A DNA stretch of 64,000 bases from Oceanotoga teriensis. GTDB taxonomy: Bacteria > Thermotogota > Thermotogae > Petrotogales > Petrotogaceae. A program made the position numbers and the translations under genes. Below, piece by piece: positions 27,462 to 36,776 of this stretch. The stretch is from positions 1 to 64,000 of the forward strand of contig NZ_QGGI01000017.1 in assembly GCF_003148465.1 (NCBI RefSeq), in the 5' to 3' direction. A model generated the notes under the pieces. The model made no database searches, was not told the origin of the DNA, and was given only the letters and a program-made list of their open reading frames with translations. Each line of letters starts with the position of its first letter. The first letter of the stretch is position 1.

Positions 27462-28601
27462 TCATTTTTTATTAGATAATTTATAAATATAAGCTAAAAC
27501 TTCTGCAACAGGTTTATAAAGTTCTTCTGTAACTTCTTCATTTATATCAACTTCTTTATATAAAGCTCTTGCCAAAGGTGGTTTTTCTATTATGGGAACA
27601 TTATTTTTTCTTGCTACTTCTTTTATCTTATTTGCAATTTCATTTGCACCTTTAGCAATAACTTTTGGAGCATTCATCGTATTTGATTCATACTTTATTG
27701 CAACAGCATAATGTGTTGGGTTAGTAACAATTACATCTGCTGTTGGAACCTGTTGTATCATTCGGCTAAAAACAATTTTTTGCATAAATTCTCTCTGTTT
27801 TCTTTTTATTTGCGGATTTCCTTCTGTATCTTTCATTTCTTCTTTAATTTCATGTTTACTCATTCTTAAATTCTTTTTATATTCATATCTTTGATACCAA
27901 TAATCTATTAAACTGAGAACTAAAAGTGCTAATCCAAGTTTAAACATTATTTCAACTGATATTGAACCTATAAAGTATAATGAATAAATTAACTCTTCAG
28001 AAGATAATTTTTGAACTTCTGATATTCTTTTTGCAATTATAGAATATGAAATATAACCTATAACAGCTAATTTTACTATATTCTTAATGAGTTCAACTAA
28101 TTTTTTTAAAGAAAATAAGTTTTTTAATCCTTTTACTGGATTGATTTTACTGAAATCAAGTTTTATGGCATTTTTTGCAACTAAAAACCTTGTTTGTAAT
28201 AATCCAAAAAGTAAAGACATTAAAGCACCAGCAATAAATAATATCATTATTTTAATATAAATTCCAGAATGATATTTATATCCATATTGAAAAACATTTA
28301 CTCCAACTATATCAGTATCAAGTAAAAAATAATCTTGAAAAATTTTATTTAAGTCCTCAATTATTCCTCCAGCAAAAAAATACAATAATCCTGAAAGAGT
28401 TAAAAAAGACATTGCCATGTTAAATTCTTTTGATTGAGCTACATTACCTTCTTCTCTTGCTTTTTCGATTCTTCTTTGTGTTGGTTCTTCAGTTTTATCT
28501 GGATCGGCAAAAAGTAGTATATCTATTTCGATAATAGAATCATCGTATTTTCTATCCAATGATATATTTCGAAAAAAAGTTTTGTGAATTGTTCGTTCCA
28601 T
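27462..28601 (-). CDS. flhB: Flagellar export switch protein FlhB, with extended start overlapping fliR
   Basis: Export-apparatus switch protein. After a conserved N-terminal block, LLFADPDKTEEPTQRR, come four helices and the cytoplasmic domain with the self-cleaving NPTH motif (TNPTHYAVAIKY), intact here. Family members normally begin just before the LQLFA-like segment, but this frame extends about 28 residues further to ATG 28601, which has a GGTGGTGAT ribosome site. The extension overlaps fliR by 79 bases. An internal TTG or ATT start is possible but has no better ribosome site. A T7 run in the overlap is discussed in findings. Confidence 0.92.
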   Translation of the reverse strand: MERTIHKTFFRNISLDRKYDDSIIEIDILLFADPDKTEEPTQRRIEKAREEGNVAQSKEFNMAMSFLTLSGLLYFFAGGIIEDLNKIFQDYFLLDTDIVGVNVFQYGYKYHSGIYIKIMILFIAGALMSLLFGLLQTRFLVAKNAIKLDFSKINPVKGLKNLFSLKKLVELIKNIVKLAVIGYISYSIIAKRISEVQKLSSEELIYSLYFIGSISVEIMFKLGLALLVLSLIDYWYQRYEYKKNLRMSKHEIKEEMKDTEGNPQIKRKQREFMQKIVFSRMIQQVPTADVIVTNPTHYAVAIKYESNTMNAPKVIAKGANEIANKIKEVARKNNVPIIEKPPLARALYKEVDINEEVTEELYKPVAEVLAYIYKLSNKK

Positions 28602-29290
28602 GAAACTATCACCACCATATAAATTATAAATCCTACAAGCACATTTAAAGGTAATCCAACCATAAAAACATTCATCTGAGGCATTAATCTTGATATTATA
28701 CCTAAAGCTATTTTAATAAATATCATAAATGCTATTATTGGCATAGAAAATTGTAACCCTATTAAAAGTATATCTGATATTTTACTTGCTATTATCAAAT
28801 AATTTTCTCCATTTAATTTAAATAAAACTGGAACTTTATTAAAACTTTCTATAAACAAATTATAAATCAATATGTGACCTTTAAATATGAAAAAAGAAAA
28901 GGTTACAAAAATATAAGAAAATTGAGATAATATAGAGACTTCTTCATTAAGTGTTGGATCAAGAACATTTGCCATTGCAAAACCCAATTGAACTCCTATA
29001 AATTCTCCAGCAAATTGAACCGCATAAAATATAAGATTTGTAACTATTCCTATAGTTATTCCAATAATAAAGTTTACTATTAGATAATAGACTATCAACA
29101 TCGCACTTGAATCAATTGGAAAGTTTGAATTGTCATTTAATAATATTAAATAAGATAAAAAAATAGCTATAAAAATTTTTACATTCCTTGGTACCATATT
29201 AGAGTTTATAAATGGAATATAAAAAAAAGTTCCTATTAATCTTGTTAATATAAAAAAATAAATCCAAAGTTTATAGCTTAAAAGCTCCAA
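28523..29290 (-). CDS. fliR: Flagellar export gate protein FliR
   Basis: A 255-residue membrane protein with six or so helices, containing GEFIGVQLGFAMANVLDP, the family's most conserved segment. FliR joins FliP and FliQ to form the export channel. The start is TTG one base before the fliQ stop region, behind GGGA. Its last 79 bases overlap flhB in another frame; fused FliR-FlhB proteins are known in some clostridia. Confidence 0.95.
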   Translation of the reverse strand: MELLSYKLWIYFFILTRLIGTFFYIPFINSNMVPRNVKIFIAIFLSYLILLNDNSNFPIDSSAMLIVYYLIVNFIIGITIGIVTNLIFYAVQFAGEFIGVQLGFAMANVLDPTLNEEVSILSQFSYIFVTFSFFIFKGHILIYNLFIESFNKVPVLFKLNGENYLIIASKISDILLIGLQFSMPIIAFMIFIKIALGIISRLMPQMNVFMVGLPLNVLVGFIIYMVVIVSWNEQFTKLFFEIYHWIENTMILLSK

Positions 29291-29291
29291 T

Positions 29292-29558
29292 TTAAATCAT
29301 TCCCATATAAGTTGTTAATATTATATTTGTATAATCTGCTATTTCTTGTATCATCCAACCAAATAAAAAAGCTAATGCTAAAAAAGTTATTATTATTTTT
29401 GGAGCAAATGTAAGTGTTTGTTCTTGAATTTGAGTTACCGCTTGAAATATACTAATTATTAAACCAACAGCTATACTTATCAATAATATAGGAGTTATAG
29501 TAGTCAAAAAAACATTTATACCATTAACAAAAACTTCTATCATGACTTCTTCTGTCAT
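29292..29558 (-). CDS. fliQ: Flagellar export gate protein FliQ
   Basis: An 88-residue protein with two helices and the family pattern SIFQAVTQIQEQTLTFAPKI between them. It is part of the FliPQR channel. Normal length; one base separates it from fliR. Ribosome site GGGGG. Confidence 0.95.
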   Translation of the reverse strand: MTEEVMIEVFVNGINVFLTTITPILLISIAVGLIISIFQAVTQIQEQTLTFAPKIIITFLALAFLFGWMIQEIADYTNIILTTYMGMI

Positions 29559-29562
29559 ATGA

Positions 29563-30330
29563 TCAGCCCCCTCCGAAACTTCTTACTAAACTTCCTATTA
29601 CTAAATCCCAACCATTTACTATAATAAATAGCATTATTTTAAAAGGTAGAGAAATCAGTACAGGAGGAATCATTATCATTCCCATAGATAATAATATACT
29701 TGCTACAACCATATCTACCAGAATAAATGGAATATATAATAACAAACCCATTTTAAATGATATTTCTAATTCACTTAAAGCAAATGCAGGTATTAATATT
29801 TGAAAAGGGGTGTCTTCAATATTTTGTATTTGTGTATTTGTAGAATTAGCAAGAAGTATTATATTATCTTGATTTTTATGATCTATTATTTCTCTAAGCA
29901 TAAAATCTTTAAAAGGATTATAAGCTTTTTCAATAACTTCTTCATATCCAATTTCTTGATTATTATAAGGTATAATAGCTTCATTATAAACCCTATCAAA
30001 GGTTGGATACATTATCATTATAGTTAAAAAGAGTGCCAATGCAACAAGAACTTGATTTGGTGGTGCTTGTCTTGTTCCTAATGCTTGCCTTAAGAAACCC
30101 ATAGTAACTACCAATCTGGTAAACGAAGTTAATAGCATCAATAAACCAGGAGCAATCGAAATTACTGTTATTATTAATACTATTTCTAAAACTGGATTTA
30201 AAGTATTAGGTTGTGTTTGTTGTATATCGATACTTATATCTGGTAAACCTATATTTTCTGAAAAACTCAAAATATTAATAAAAATAATAAACAATATAAT
30301 AAAAATTTTTTTGTTTAAAATAGATTTCAT
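29563..30330 (-). CDS. fliP: Flagellar export gate protein FliP
   Basis: A 255-residue protein with an N-terminal signal peptide and four helices. Family signatures are LLTSFTRLVVTMGFLRQALG, TRQAPPNQVLVALALFLT and MGMIMIPPVLISLPFKIMLF. FliP makes the core pore with FliR and FliQ. It follows fliO after 19 bases. Confidence 0.96.
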   Translation of the reverse strand: MKSILNKKIFIILFIIFINILSFSENIGLPDISIDIQQTQPNTLNPVLEIVLIITVISIAPGLLMLLTSFTRLVVTMGFLRQALGTRQAPPNQVLVALALFLTIMIMYPTFDRVYNEAIIPYNNQEIGYEEVIEKAYNPFKDFMLREIIDHKNQDNIILLANSTNTQIQNIEDTPFQILIPAFALSELEISFKMGLLLYIPFILVDMVVASILLSMGMIMIPPVLISLPFKIMLFIIVNGWDLVIGSLVRSFGGG

Positions 30331-30349
30331 TTATAGAACCCCTCTAATT

Positions 30350-30724
30350 TCATTTTTCATTTTTTTTCATGAAGCCTCTTAAAGTATCTTTAAAATTTAT
30401 GTTATTTATTTGAATATTTTCAATTTCTGATTGAGTTAATTTTCTTATAATTTCTGTTGAATTATTTCCTATTAAAGTATAATAATAATCTTCATTTAAT
30501 TTTAAAACTCCTATATATATATTTTTTTCTATATAGTACTTTTTTAAAATTTTTATTTCGGAATTTATTACACCATTTTTACTATATTTTATAATTATTC
30601 TATATAGTATATACATTATTATTATTAATGCAATCATACTTAAAAACCATAAAAATATAGAAAGTCCTCCACTGCTTTTTAGCAATGTGGAGGAAGCATT
30701 TATTGTTTCATATTCTAAGTTCAT
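30350..30724 (-). CDS. fliO: FliO-like flagellar protein
   Basis: A 124-residue protein with one membrane helix (residues about 22-45) and a short cytoplasmic domain whose pattern, KKYYIEKNIYIGVLKLNEDYYYTLIG, fits FliO, the assembly chaperone for FliP. Identity rests on that pattern and on the place directly before fliP. ATG 30724 shares one base with the cheY stop; GGAG lies 8 bases upstream. Confidence 0.8.
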   Translation of the reverse strand: MNLEYETINASSTLLKSSGGLSIFLWFLSMIALIIIMYILYRIIIKYSKNGVINSEIKILKKYYIEKNIYIGVLKLNEDYYYTLIGNNSTEIIRKLTQSEIENIQINNINFKDTLRGFMKKNEK

Positions 30725-31089
30725 CAACCTTGCTCCAATTTTTGTATAGCCTCAATTACTCTATTTGATTGGAAAGGTTTAACTATAAAGTCTTTTGCAC
30801 CAGCCTGTATAGCTTCAATTACCATTGCCTGTTGTCCCATAGCCGAACATACAATTATTTTAGCCTCACTATCTCCAGCTTTTATTTCTTTTATGGCTTG
30901 AATACCATCCATTACCGGCATAGTTATATCCATAGTTACAAAATCTGGTTGAAGTTCCTTATATTTGTCTACAGCTTCTTGACCGTTAGCAGCTTCTCCA
31001 ACTACTTCATAACCGGCTTTTGTAACTATATCTTTTAATATCATTCTCATAAAAGCGGCATCATCAGTTATCAATATTTTTTTGCCCAT
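30724..31089 (-). CDS. cheY: Chemotaxis response regulator CheY
   Basis: Single-domain receiver of 121 residues that carries the signal from CheA to the flagellar switch. The acidic pair is Asp9/Asp10, the phosphorylation site Asp54 (FVTMDITMP) and the conserved Lys104 (FIVKPF). I start at ATG 31089, 11 bases after GGAGG, rather than the GTG that abuts the ribosome site. It lies between cheW and fliO. Confidence 0.96.
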   Translation of the reverse strand: MGKKILITDDAAFMRMILKDIVTKAGYEVVGEAANGQEAVDKYKELQPDFVTMDITMPVMDGIQAIKEIKAGDSEAKIIVCSAMGQQAMVIEAIQAGAKDFIVKPFQSNRVIEAIQKLEQG

Positions 31090-31115
31090 TAAGAAGTGCA
31101 CCTCCCAAATATTCC

Positions 31116-31541
31116 TTAATTATTTTTATTAAAATTTAAGACTTCTTTTATATCAAGGTATACTATAAGACGATTATTAACCTTTATAATCCCCTTAACT
31201 TTTCCTGCATAAATTTCATTGTTTGATTGAAAATTTTCCAATTTTTCTGGATCAATATTCAATACATTTTTAACTTCATCTACAAAAACCCCTATTTCTT
31301 CTTCATCAATCTTTAAAATTAATATATTTTCGAATTTATAATCTTCTGGAAGACTCAAATTTAAAATTGCTGTTAAGTCTATTACTGGAACTATTCTACC
31401 CCTTAAATTAATAACACCATTGATGAATTTTTTAGAGTTAGGTACAGGAGTTATTTCTTGCATATCTACAACACTTTCAATGTTATCAACTTCTAAAGCA
31501 AATTCTTGATTATATATTTGAAATGATAAGACATCTCTCAT
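31116..31541 (-). CDS. cheW: Chemotaxis coupling protein CheW
   Basis: A 141-residue single CheW domain: YNQEFALEVDNIESVVD, then ITPVPNSKKFINGVINLRGRIVPVIDL. It links receptors to CheA. Ribosome site AAGGAGGG; follows cheA. Confidence 0.96.
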   Translation of the reverse strand: MRDVLSFQIYNQEFALEVDNIESVVDMQEITPVPNSKKFINGVINLRGRIVPVIDLTAILNLSLPEDYKFENILILKIDEEEIGVFVDEVKNVLNIDPEKLENFQSNNEIYAGKVKGIIKVNNRLIVYLDIKEVLNFNKNN

Positions 31542-31559
31542 TTATTTTATCCCTCCTTT

Positions 31560-33632
31560 TTAAATTAAGGAACCTACATCTAATATCAATGCTATGCTAC
31601 CATCTCCAAGAATAGCTCCACCAGAAAACTCTTTAACATCATTTAATAAGGATCCAAGAGATTTTATTACTATATCATCTTGACCTAATAATTTGTCTAC
31701 TATTATACCATATTTTTTATTACCTATCTTTATTATAACTATGTTTTCTTGTGTATTTTTCTTTTCCTCAATTTCAAACATTTCTCTTAATCTTACTATT
31801 GGGATGACTTCTCCTCTTAATAAGAACACTTCTCTATCTTGTACTTCTTTTATTTCCCCATCACTCAATTTTTGAGTTGTATCAATATTTGCTATAGGTA
31901 TAGCATAAACATGTTCATTAACAGTTATTAATAATGCTTCTATTATAGCTAATGTTAAAGGCAATCTTATTGTTACAACAGTACCTTTTCCTGGTTCAGA
32001 GTCCACAGAAACATTACCTTTTAAAGATTCAACAGCAGATTTTACAACGTCCATTCCAACTCCTCTACCAGAAAGTTCTGTTGCTTTTTCTTTAGTAGAA
32101 AGACCTGGCAAAAATATCAAATTATATATTTCATCATCAGCCATAGATTGAGCTTTTACTGAATCTACAACTCCATTATTAACAGCTTTTTTTAATATTT
32201 TATCTCTATCTAAACCTTTACCATCATCTGATATTTCTATAACAACTTCATTTCCTTCATGTCTTGCACTTAATTTTATAGTTCCTATTTTCGGTTTTCC
32301 TCTAGAAATCCTCACTTCTGGTGATTCTATTCCATGATCTAAAGAATTTCTAATTAAGTGAACCAAAGGATCTCCTATTTCATCTATAACAGTTCTATCA
32401 AGCTCTGTTTCTTCTCCTTCGATAATAAGATTTATATCTTTTCCAAGATCTTTAGCTATATCTCTTACTAATCTAGGAAATCTATTAAATACAAATGATA
32501 CAGGAACCATTCTAACTTTCATTACAATTTCTTGAAGATCTAAAGTAATTCTTGATAATTGAGATAAACTTTCATCAACTTCTTTTATATTATATTTTCT
32601 CAAAGTTTCAACAATTCTACTCCTTGAAATAACTAATTCAGCCATCAAATTCATAAGTTCATCAAGTTTTTTAATATCTACTCTTATAGATTGTGATGTT
32701 TTAATTTTTTTCTTTGTATTATTGTTTTTATCTTCTTTTTCTTTTTTTATCTCTGATTCAGATTCTATTTCTTCTGTTTTATTCTCAATTAAATCTTTAT
32801 TAAAAACATCTATATAAACATTTTCAATTTCTGATACACTTTTTATAGCTTCAACAATTTTTCTTTTATCAGCTTTTGTGACAATACCAAATAAAAGTTC
32901 ATTATCAAATTTTTCTTCTTCTATATCTTCTGTAGAAGGATTTGAATAAACTATTTCTGATTTATATTCTTCAAATTTATGATATATCATATAAGCCCTT
33001 GCAAGTTTTAATTGTATATCACTTTTTAATATTATTTTGACAAAATAGAAATTTAATTCCTCTTCATCAGCTTTTTCTTTTATTTTCGAAAGTGTTGATT
33101 TTGTAATATCATCTATTTCAAAATTTATTTTAATATTATTTGAAATATCTTCCAAATCAACTTCATTTTTATTTTCTACAGTTTTAACAGATTTAGTAAT
33201 TTCTTTTTTCTCTAATTTAATAGGTTTTTCATCGCTTTCTTTTTTTCCGCCAGAAAGCAATTCATTGAATTTTTTTGTTAAACTTTCAACATTTGTAGTA
33301 TGTCCATTACCACCTTCAGATATATCATTCAAAGATTCATCAAGTGTATCTAATCCTTTAAACAATAAATCTATGAGTGTTTCATCTGCATTTATTATAT
33401 TATTTCTAACTTTATCCAATGTATTTTCCATAGTATGACAAAGCTTAGCAAGTTCATCAAAACCTAATGTACCTGCCATTCCTTTAAGTGTATGCATAAT
33501 TCTAAAAATTTCATTTATTAAGTCTTTGTTTTCATTGTCGTTTTCTAAATTGAGAAGTGCGTCATTTAAATTTTGTACATTTTCTCTTGCTTCTTCAAGG
33601 AAAACACTCAAGTATACATCCATTTCTCCCAT
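31560..33632 (-). CDS. cheA: Chemotaxis histidine kinase CheA
   Basis: About 690 residues with all five domains: Hpt with phosphorylated His47 ([11 protein letters not shown]); a P2 CheY-binding domain after a charged linker; the P3 dimer helices ([15 protein letters not shown]); the ATPase domain with [18 protein letters not shown] and GRGVGMDVV; and a CheW-like P5 domain. I start at ATG 33632 behind GAGGAGGG; the TTG five codons earlier is part of that site. It is the first chemotaxis gene after the cinA-like gene. Confidence 0.97.
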   Translation of the reverse strand: MGEMDVYLSVFLEEARENVQNLNDALLNLENDNENKDLINEIFRIMHTLKGMAGTLGFDELAKLCHTMENTLDKVRNNIINADETLIDLLFKGLDTLDESLNDISEGGNGHTTNVESLTKKFNELLSGGKKESDEKPIKLEKKEITKSVKTVENKNEVDLEDISNNIKINFEIDDITKSTLSKIKEKADEEELNFYFVKIILKSDIQLKLARAYMIYHKFEEYKSEIVYSNPSTEDIEEEKFDNELLFGIVTKADKRKIVEAIKSVSEIENVYIDVFNKDLIENKTEEIESESEIKKEKEDKNNNTKKKIKTSQSIRVDIKKLDELMNLMAELVISRSRIVETLRKYNIKEVDESLSQLSRITLDLQEIVMKVRMVPVSFVFNRFPRLVRDIAKDLGKDINLIIEGEETELDRTVIDEIGDPLVHLIRNSLDHGIESPEVRISRGKPKIGTIKLSARHEGNEVVIEISDDGKGLDRDKILKKAVNNGVVDSVKAQSMADDEIYNLIFLPGLSTKEKATELSGRGVGMDVVKSAVESLKGNVSVDSEPGKGTVVTIRLPLTLAIIEALLITVNEHVYAIPIANIDTTQKLSDGEIKEVQDREVFLLRGEVIPIVRLREMFEIEEKKNTQENIVIIKIGNKKYGIIVDKLLGQDDIVIKSLGSLLNDVKEFSGGAILGDGSIALILDVGSLI

Positions 33633-33633
33633 A

Positions 33634-34593
33634 TTATCCCTCCTCAATGGACATTAGATGTTGGGTCAAAAAATATATTGCATAGTTTTTAGATTTTTCT
33701 CTAATTTCTTCTCTATTTCCTGAAAATAGTTTATTTTTAACAATAATTTGTTTTTTTATTTTAAATGCAAAGTAAACAGTTCCAACTGGTTTTAGAAATG
33801 TTCCACCACCAGGACCAGCTATTCCACTAACTGATATACATACATCTGTATGCATTATTTTATATAAACCATCAACCATTTCTTTTACACATTCAGAGCT
33901 AACAGCGCCATATTTTTCTAAAGTAATCTTTTTTACTCCAAGTACTTGTTTTTTTATTTTATTAGAATAACTTATAATACTTCCTAAAAAAATATCTGAT
34001 ACGCCTGGATAATCAACTAATTGAGAAGATATCATTCCACCAGTACATGATTCTGCAGTAGATATAGTATAATTTACTTGTTTTAATTTATTTATCAATA
34101 TTTGAGTCATAGTATTCTCATAAAAAATTATATTATGGTACTTGTAATATAAATCAAAAATAAATTGAATATTTAAATTTGTTTTTAATTTTATATTTAG
34201 TTGATTGTTTTTGAATTTTAAATCTATTAATTCTACAATTTCATTTTTCAATATAAAATCTTCAATTAAAATATTATCTTCACAGTATCCAAAAATAGTA
34301 TATTCTTTATATTGTTTACAATTTATTTTATCATATATAATTAAAAAATTATCTAATTTAAAATTTAAATATCCGAAATTGTCTAAAATTTTACATTTAT
34401 CAGGAATCATTATATTTTCAATATCTATTTTATCATATATTTTATTTATTGGTATCATTTTTTCGTTATAATTAGATGATATATGTAAAAAAAATTCTTT
34501 TAATATTTCTATTGAATCAATATATAGTATTTGATTTTGATTAAATTTAATATTATCAATTTGTTTTTTATTAACAATATTTATTATTTTCAA
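33634..34593 (-). CDS. cinA: CinA-type nicotinamide-nucleotide amidase with truncated N-terminal domain
   Basis: The C-terminal half is a clear PncC/CinA amidase domain ([35 protein letters not shown]), which deamidates nicotinamide mononucleotide. Before it lies a KH-like linker ([17 protein letters not shown]). Further upstream only about 100 residues remain of the MoaB-like COG1058 domain: the part matching its end ([17 protein letters not shown]) is recognisable, but the usual GDELL start and GGLGPT catalytic motif are absent. I favour TTG 34593 with GAGGTG just upstream; ATG 34623 is the longer option. It heads the long minus-strand run. Confidence 0.85.
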   Translation of the reverse strand: MKIINIVNKKQIDNIKFNQNQILYIDSIEILKEFFLHISSNYNEKMIPINKIYDKIDIENIMIPDKCKILDNFGYLNFKLDNFLIIYDKINCKQYKEYTIFGYCEDNILIEDFILKNEIVELIDLKFKNNQLNIKLKTNLNIQFIFDLYYKYHNIIFYENTMTQILINKLKQVNYTISTAESCTGGMISSQLVDYPGVSDIFLGSIISYSNKIKKQVLGVKKITLEKYGAVSSECVKEMVDGLYKIMHTDVCISVSGIAGPGGGTFLKPVGTVYFAFKIKKQIIVKNKLFSGNREEIREKSKNYAIYFLTQHLMSIEEG

Positions 34594-34656
34594 AATATCA
34601 CCTCTATTATTTAATTTTACCATATATTTACTTTAATAATTATTTACTAGTGTTTA

Positions 34657-34686
34657 TTTTTAAATTAATTTTTAAATTAATTTTTA
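34657..34686. repeat. Short tandem repeat in divergent intergenic region
   Basis: A 12-base unit, TTTTTAAATTAA, occurs twice in tandem and then partly a third time, between the divergent cinA-like gene and nth. Both promoters must lie in this roughly 110-base AT-only region; I could not choose convincing -35 and -10 boxes. The repeat may act as an UP-element-like or curved segment, or may be chance in such AT-rich DNA. Confidence 0.6.
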
Positions 34687-34703
34687 TAAAAAAGGAGGAT
34701 ATA

Positions 34704-35330
34704 ATGAGAAATTTTAATAAAGAAGCAAAGATAATAATAGAAAATTATCCTTATTATCACGAAAATACCGATCCTTATGTAGTTTTAGTATCTACAGTTC
34801 TATCTCAAAGAACTAAGGATGAAAATACTGATAAAGCAACTAAACAATTATTTTCAGTTTTTAAGGATGTCTTTGAAATATCAAAAGTAAATCCCGAAAG
34901 TTTATATGATTTAATAAAACCAGCTGGAATGTTTAAACAAAAATCTGAAAGAATTGTTAAATTATCTAAAATTCTTGTTAATAAGTATAATGGAAATGTC
35001 CCTAATGATCTAGAAAAATTATTAGAATTACCGGGTGTTGGAAGAAAAACAGCGAATATAGTTTTGTATGTAAGCTTTGGTTTAAATGCAATGGCTGTAG
35101 ATACACATGTACATAGAATTTCTAATAGATTGGGTTGGATAAGTACAAAAAAGCCTGAAGATTCCGAATTTGCTCTGATGAAAATTATTAATAAAGATTT
35201 ATGGGGACCATTAAATGGATCTATGGTTGCATTTGGTCAAAAAACTTGTAGACCTAAAAAACCCCTTTGTAGTAAATGTCCTTTGAATTTTATATGCCCT
35301 TTTTTAAAATTAAATAAAAATCCGGAATAA
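34704..35330 (+). CDS. nth: Endonuclease III
   Basis: Base-excision DNA glycosylase/AP lyase for oxidised pyrimidines. It has the helix-hairpin-helix LPGVGRKTAN with the catalytic lysine, VDTHVHRISNRLGW with the catalytic aspartate, and a C-terminal 4Fe-4S set (Cx6Cx2Cx5C). I start at ATG 34704, preceded by AAAGGAGGA; an upstream in-frame ATG at 34650 would only add residues coded by the tandem repeat. It is a single-gene unit between two minus-strand blocks. Confidence 0.96.
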   Translation: MRNFNKEAKIIIENYPYYHENTDPYVVLVSTVLSQRTKDENTDKATKQLFSVFKDVFEISKVNPESLYDLIKPAGMFKQKSERIVKLSKILVNKYNGNVPNDLEKLLELPGVGRKTANIVLYVSFGLNAMAVDTHVHRISNRLGWISTKKPEDSEFALMKIINKDLWGPLNGSMVAFGQKTCRPKKPLCSKCPLNFICPFLKLNKNPE

Positions 35331-35341
35331 TCCGGATTTTT
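35316..35341. terminator. Bidirectional terminator after nth
   Basis: Hairpin with AAAAATCCGGA and TCCGGATTTTT arms and a four-base ATAA loop, which contains the nth stop codon. The A-rich and T-rich flanks let it serve nth and the minus-strand gene ending at 35343. Confidence 0.88.
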
Positions 35342-35342
35342 A

Positions 35343-35777
35343 TTAAGGCATTATTATATTGCCACTTTTACCTTTTTTATTATTATTATTCATACTATCT
35401 AATCTATTTAATAAATCTGCTGGTGCAACACTTATATTATTTTTTTCTTCTTCATCCATCATTTTTTTCATCTTATCTTGATAATCTTTTATTTTATTCT
35501 TCATTTCTTCTAAATCATTGTCTACCCAATTTAGTATTCCTTTTGATATCTCTTCAATTTTTTCTTCTTCTATTTCTTGATCATTGTCTTCAAGTATATT
35601 ATTAGCTTCAAATTCATCTTTTATAGCTTTATTTATTCTATCTTGAGTTAATAGTCCTTCTTCCCTTAATATTCTTAATGCTACATTTGTTCTAAATTTC
35701 ATATCTTCCATTGATAATTCAATATTATCTAATTTTGCCATTATTATTTGAATTATTTGTTCTAAACTTATTTGCAT
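35343..35777 (-). CDS. Unknown acidic coiled-coil protein
   Basis: A 144-residue soluble protein that I do not recognise. It is acidic and mostly helical, with a long Glu/Lys stretch (about 65-115) likely to be a coiled coil and a Pro/Gly/Asn tail ending NIIMP. The N-terminal part (MEDMKFRTNVALRILREEGLLT) looks like a compact helical domain. Good ribosome site, TAGGAGGA. It is the last gene after gpsA; function unknown. Confidence 0.65.
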   Translation of the reverse strand: MQISLEQIIQIIMAKLDNIELSMEDMKFRTNVALRILREEGLLTQDRINKAIKDEFEANNILEDNDQEIEEEKIEEISKGILNWVDNDLEEMKNKIKDYQDKMKKMMDEEEKNNISVAPADLLNRLDSMNNNNKKGKSGNIIMP

Positions 35778-35790
35778 ATTTTTCCTCCTA

Positions 35791-36771
35791 TTATTCTGAT
35801 TTTAATTCTCTATTCATCAATTCATTAATAGCTAATTTTGGATCTGTATTATTATAAAGCACATCATATATTTTTGAGGCTATTGGCATATCTAATTTAT
35901 TATTTTCTATAATTAAATTTAATGCTTGAATTGTGTATATCCCTTCAGCTACCATATGCATTGATGAAAGAATTGATTTTAAATTTTTTCCTTTTCCAAT
36001 TAATTCTCCAACATGTCTATTTCTTGAATGTAATGAATTGCAAGTTACCATTAAATCACCTATACCAGCTAATCCATATATTGTGTCTTCTTTTGCATTA
36101 TTTAAGCTCATATATCTTTTCATTTCTACCATAGCTCTGGTGATTAAAGCTGCTTTAGTATTATCCCAACCACCTATTCCGTCTATTACTCCCGCAGCTA
36201 TTGCATAAACATTTTTTAATGCCCCAGATATTTCTACACCTTTTACATCAATATTTGTATATATTCTAAGTGATATATTTGAAAAATTTTGTTGAACTAT
36301 TTCTGCAATTTTTAAATCTTTACTTGCAGCTACTATACCAGTTGGGACATCTTTTGCCACTTCTTCTGCATGAGAAGGTCCACTTAAACAAACATATTTA
36401 TTAGTATTTAGAATTTCATAAACTATTTCTGATATTCTTTTTCCAGTTTTTATTTCTATACCCTTTGATAAATTAACTATTATTTGATTATTATAATTTT
36501 GTTTTATATTTTCTAATACTTCTCTAACAGCTTGTGAGGGTATAGCTATTACTATTATTTCAGATTGTTTTATACATTTATTTATTTCACTAAAAGTTTT
36601 TATATTTCTTGGAATATTTATACCTGGTAAATAATAAGGGTTTTGACCATTGTTTATATATTGCAAAACTTCTTTTTCCCTATTCCAAATACTTATTTCA
36701 TGACCATTGATGGATAACAGTCTTGCCATTGCAGTACCCCAACTTCCAGCACCGATGACAGCTATTTTCAT
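35791..36771 (-). CDS. gpsA: Glycerol-3-phosphate dehydrogenase [NAD(P)+]
   Basis: Makes sn-glycerol 3-phosphate from dihydroxyacetone phosphate for phospholipids. The N-terminal nucleotide-binding motif is GAGSWGTAMA (7-16); SGPSHAEEV, the catalytic lysine in SGALKNVYAIAAG, and GLAGIGDLMVTC follow. At 326 residues it is of normal length. It lies 5 bases after trmB. Confidence 0.97.
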   Translation of the reverse strand: MKIAVIGAGSWGTAMARLLSINGHEISIWNREKEVLQYINNGQNPYYLPGINIPRNIKTFSEINKCIKQSEIIVIAIPSQAVREVLENIKQNYNNQIIVNLSKGIEIKTGKRISEIVYEILNTNKYVCLSGPSHAEEVAKDVPTGIVAASKDLKIAEIVQQNFSNISLRIYTNIDVKGVEISGALKNVYAIAAGVIDGIGGWDNTKAALITRAMVEMKRYMSLNNAKEDTIYGLAGIGDLMVTCNSLHSRNRHVGELIGKGKNLKSILSSMHMVAEGIYTIQALNLIIENNKLDMPIASKIYDVLYNNTDPKLAINELMNRELKSE

Positions 36772-36776
36772 TTAGA

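Noticed and set aside
34650-34703. Longer N-terminus for nth
   Set aside because: The extra residues would be coded by the tandem AT repeat, and the strong AAAGGAGGA lies before ATG 34704.
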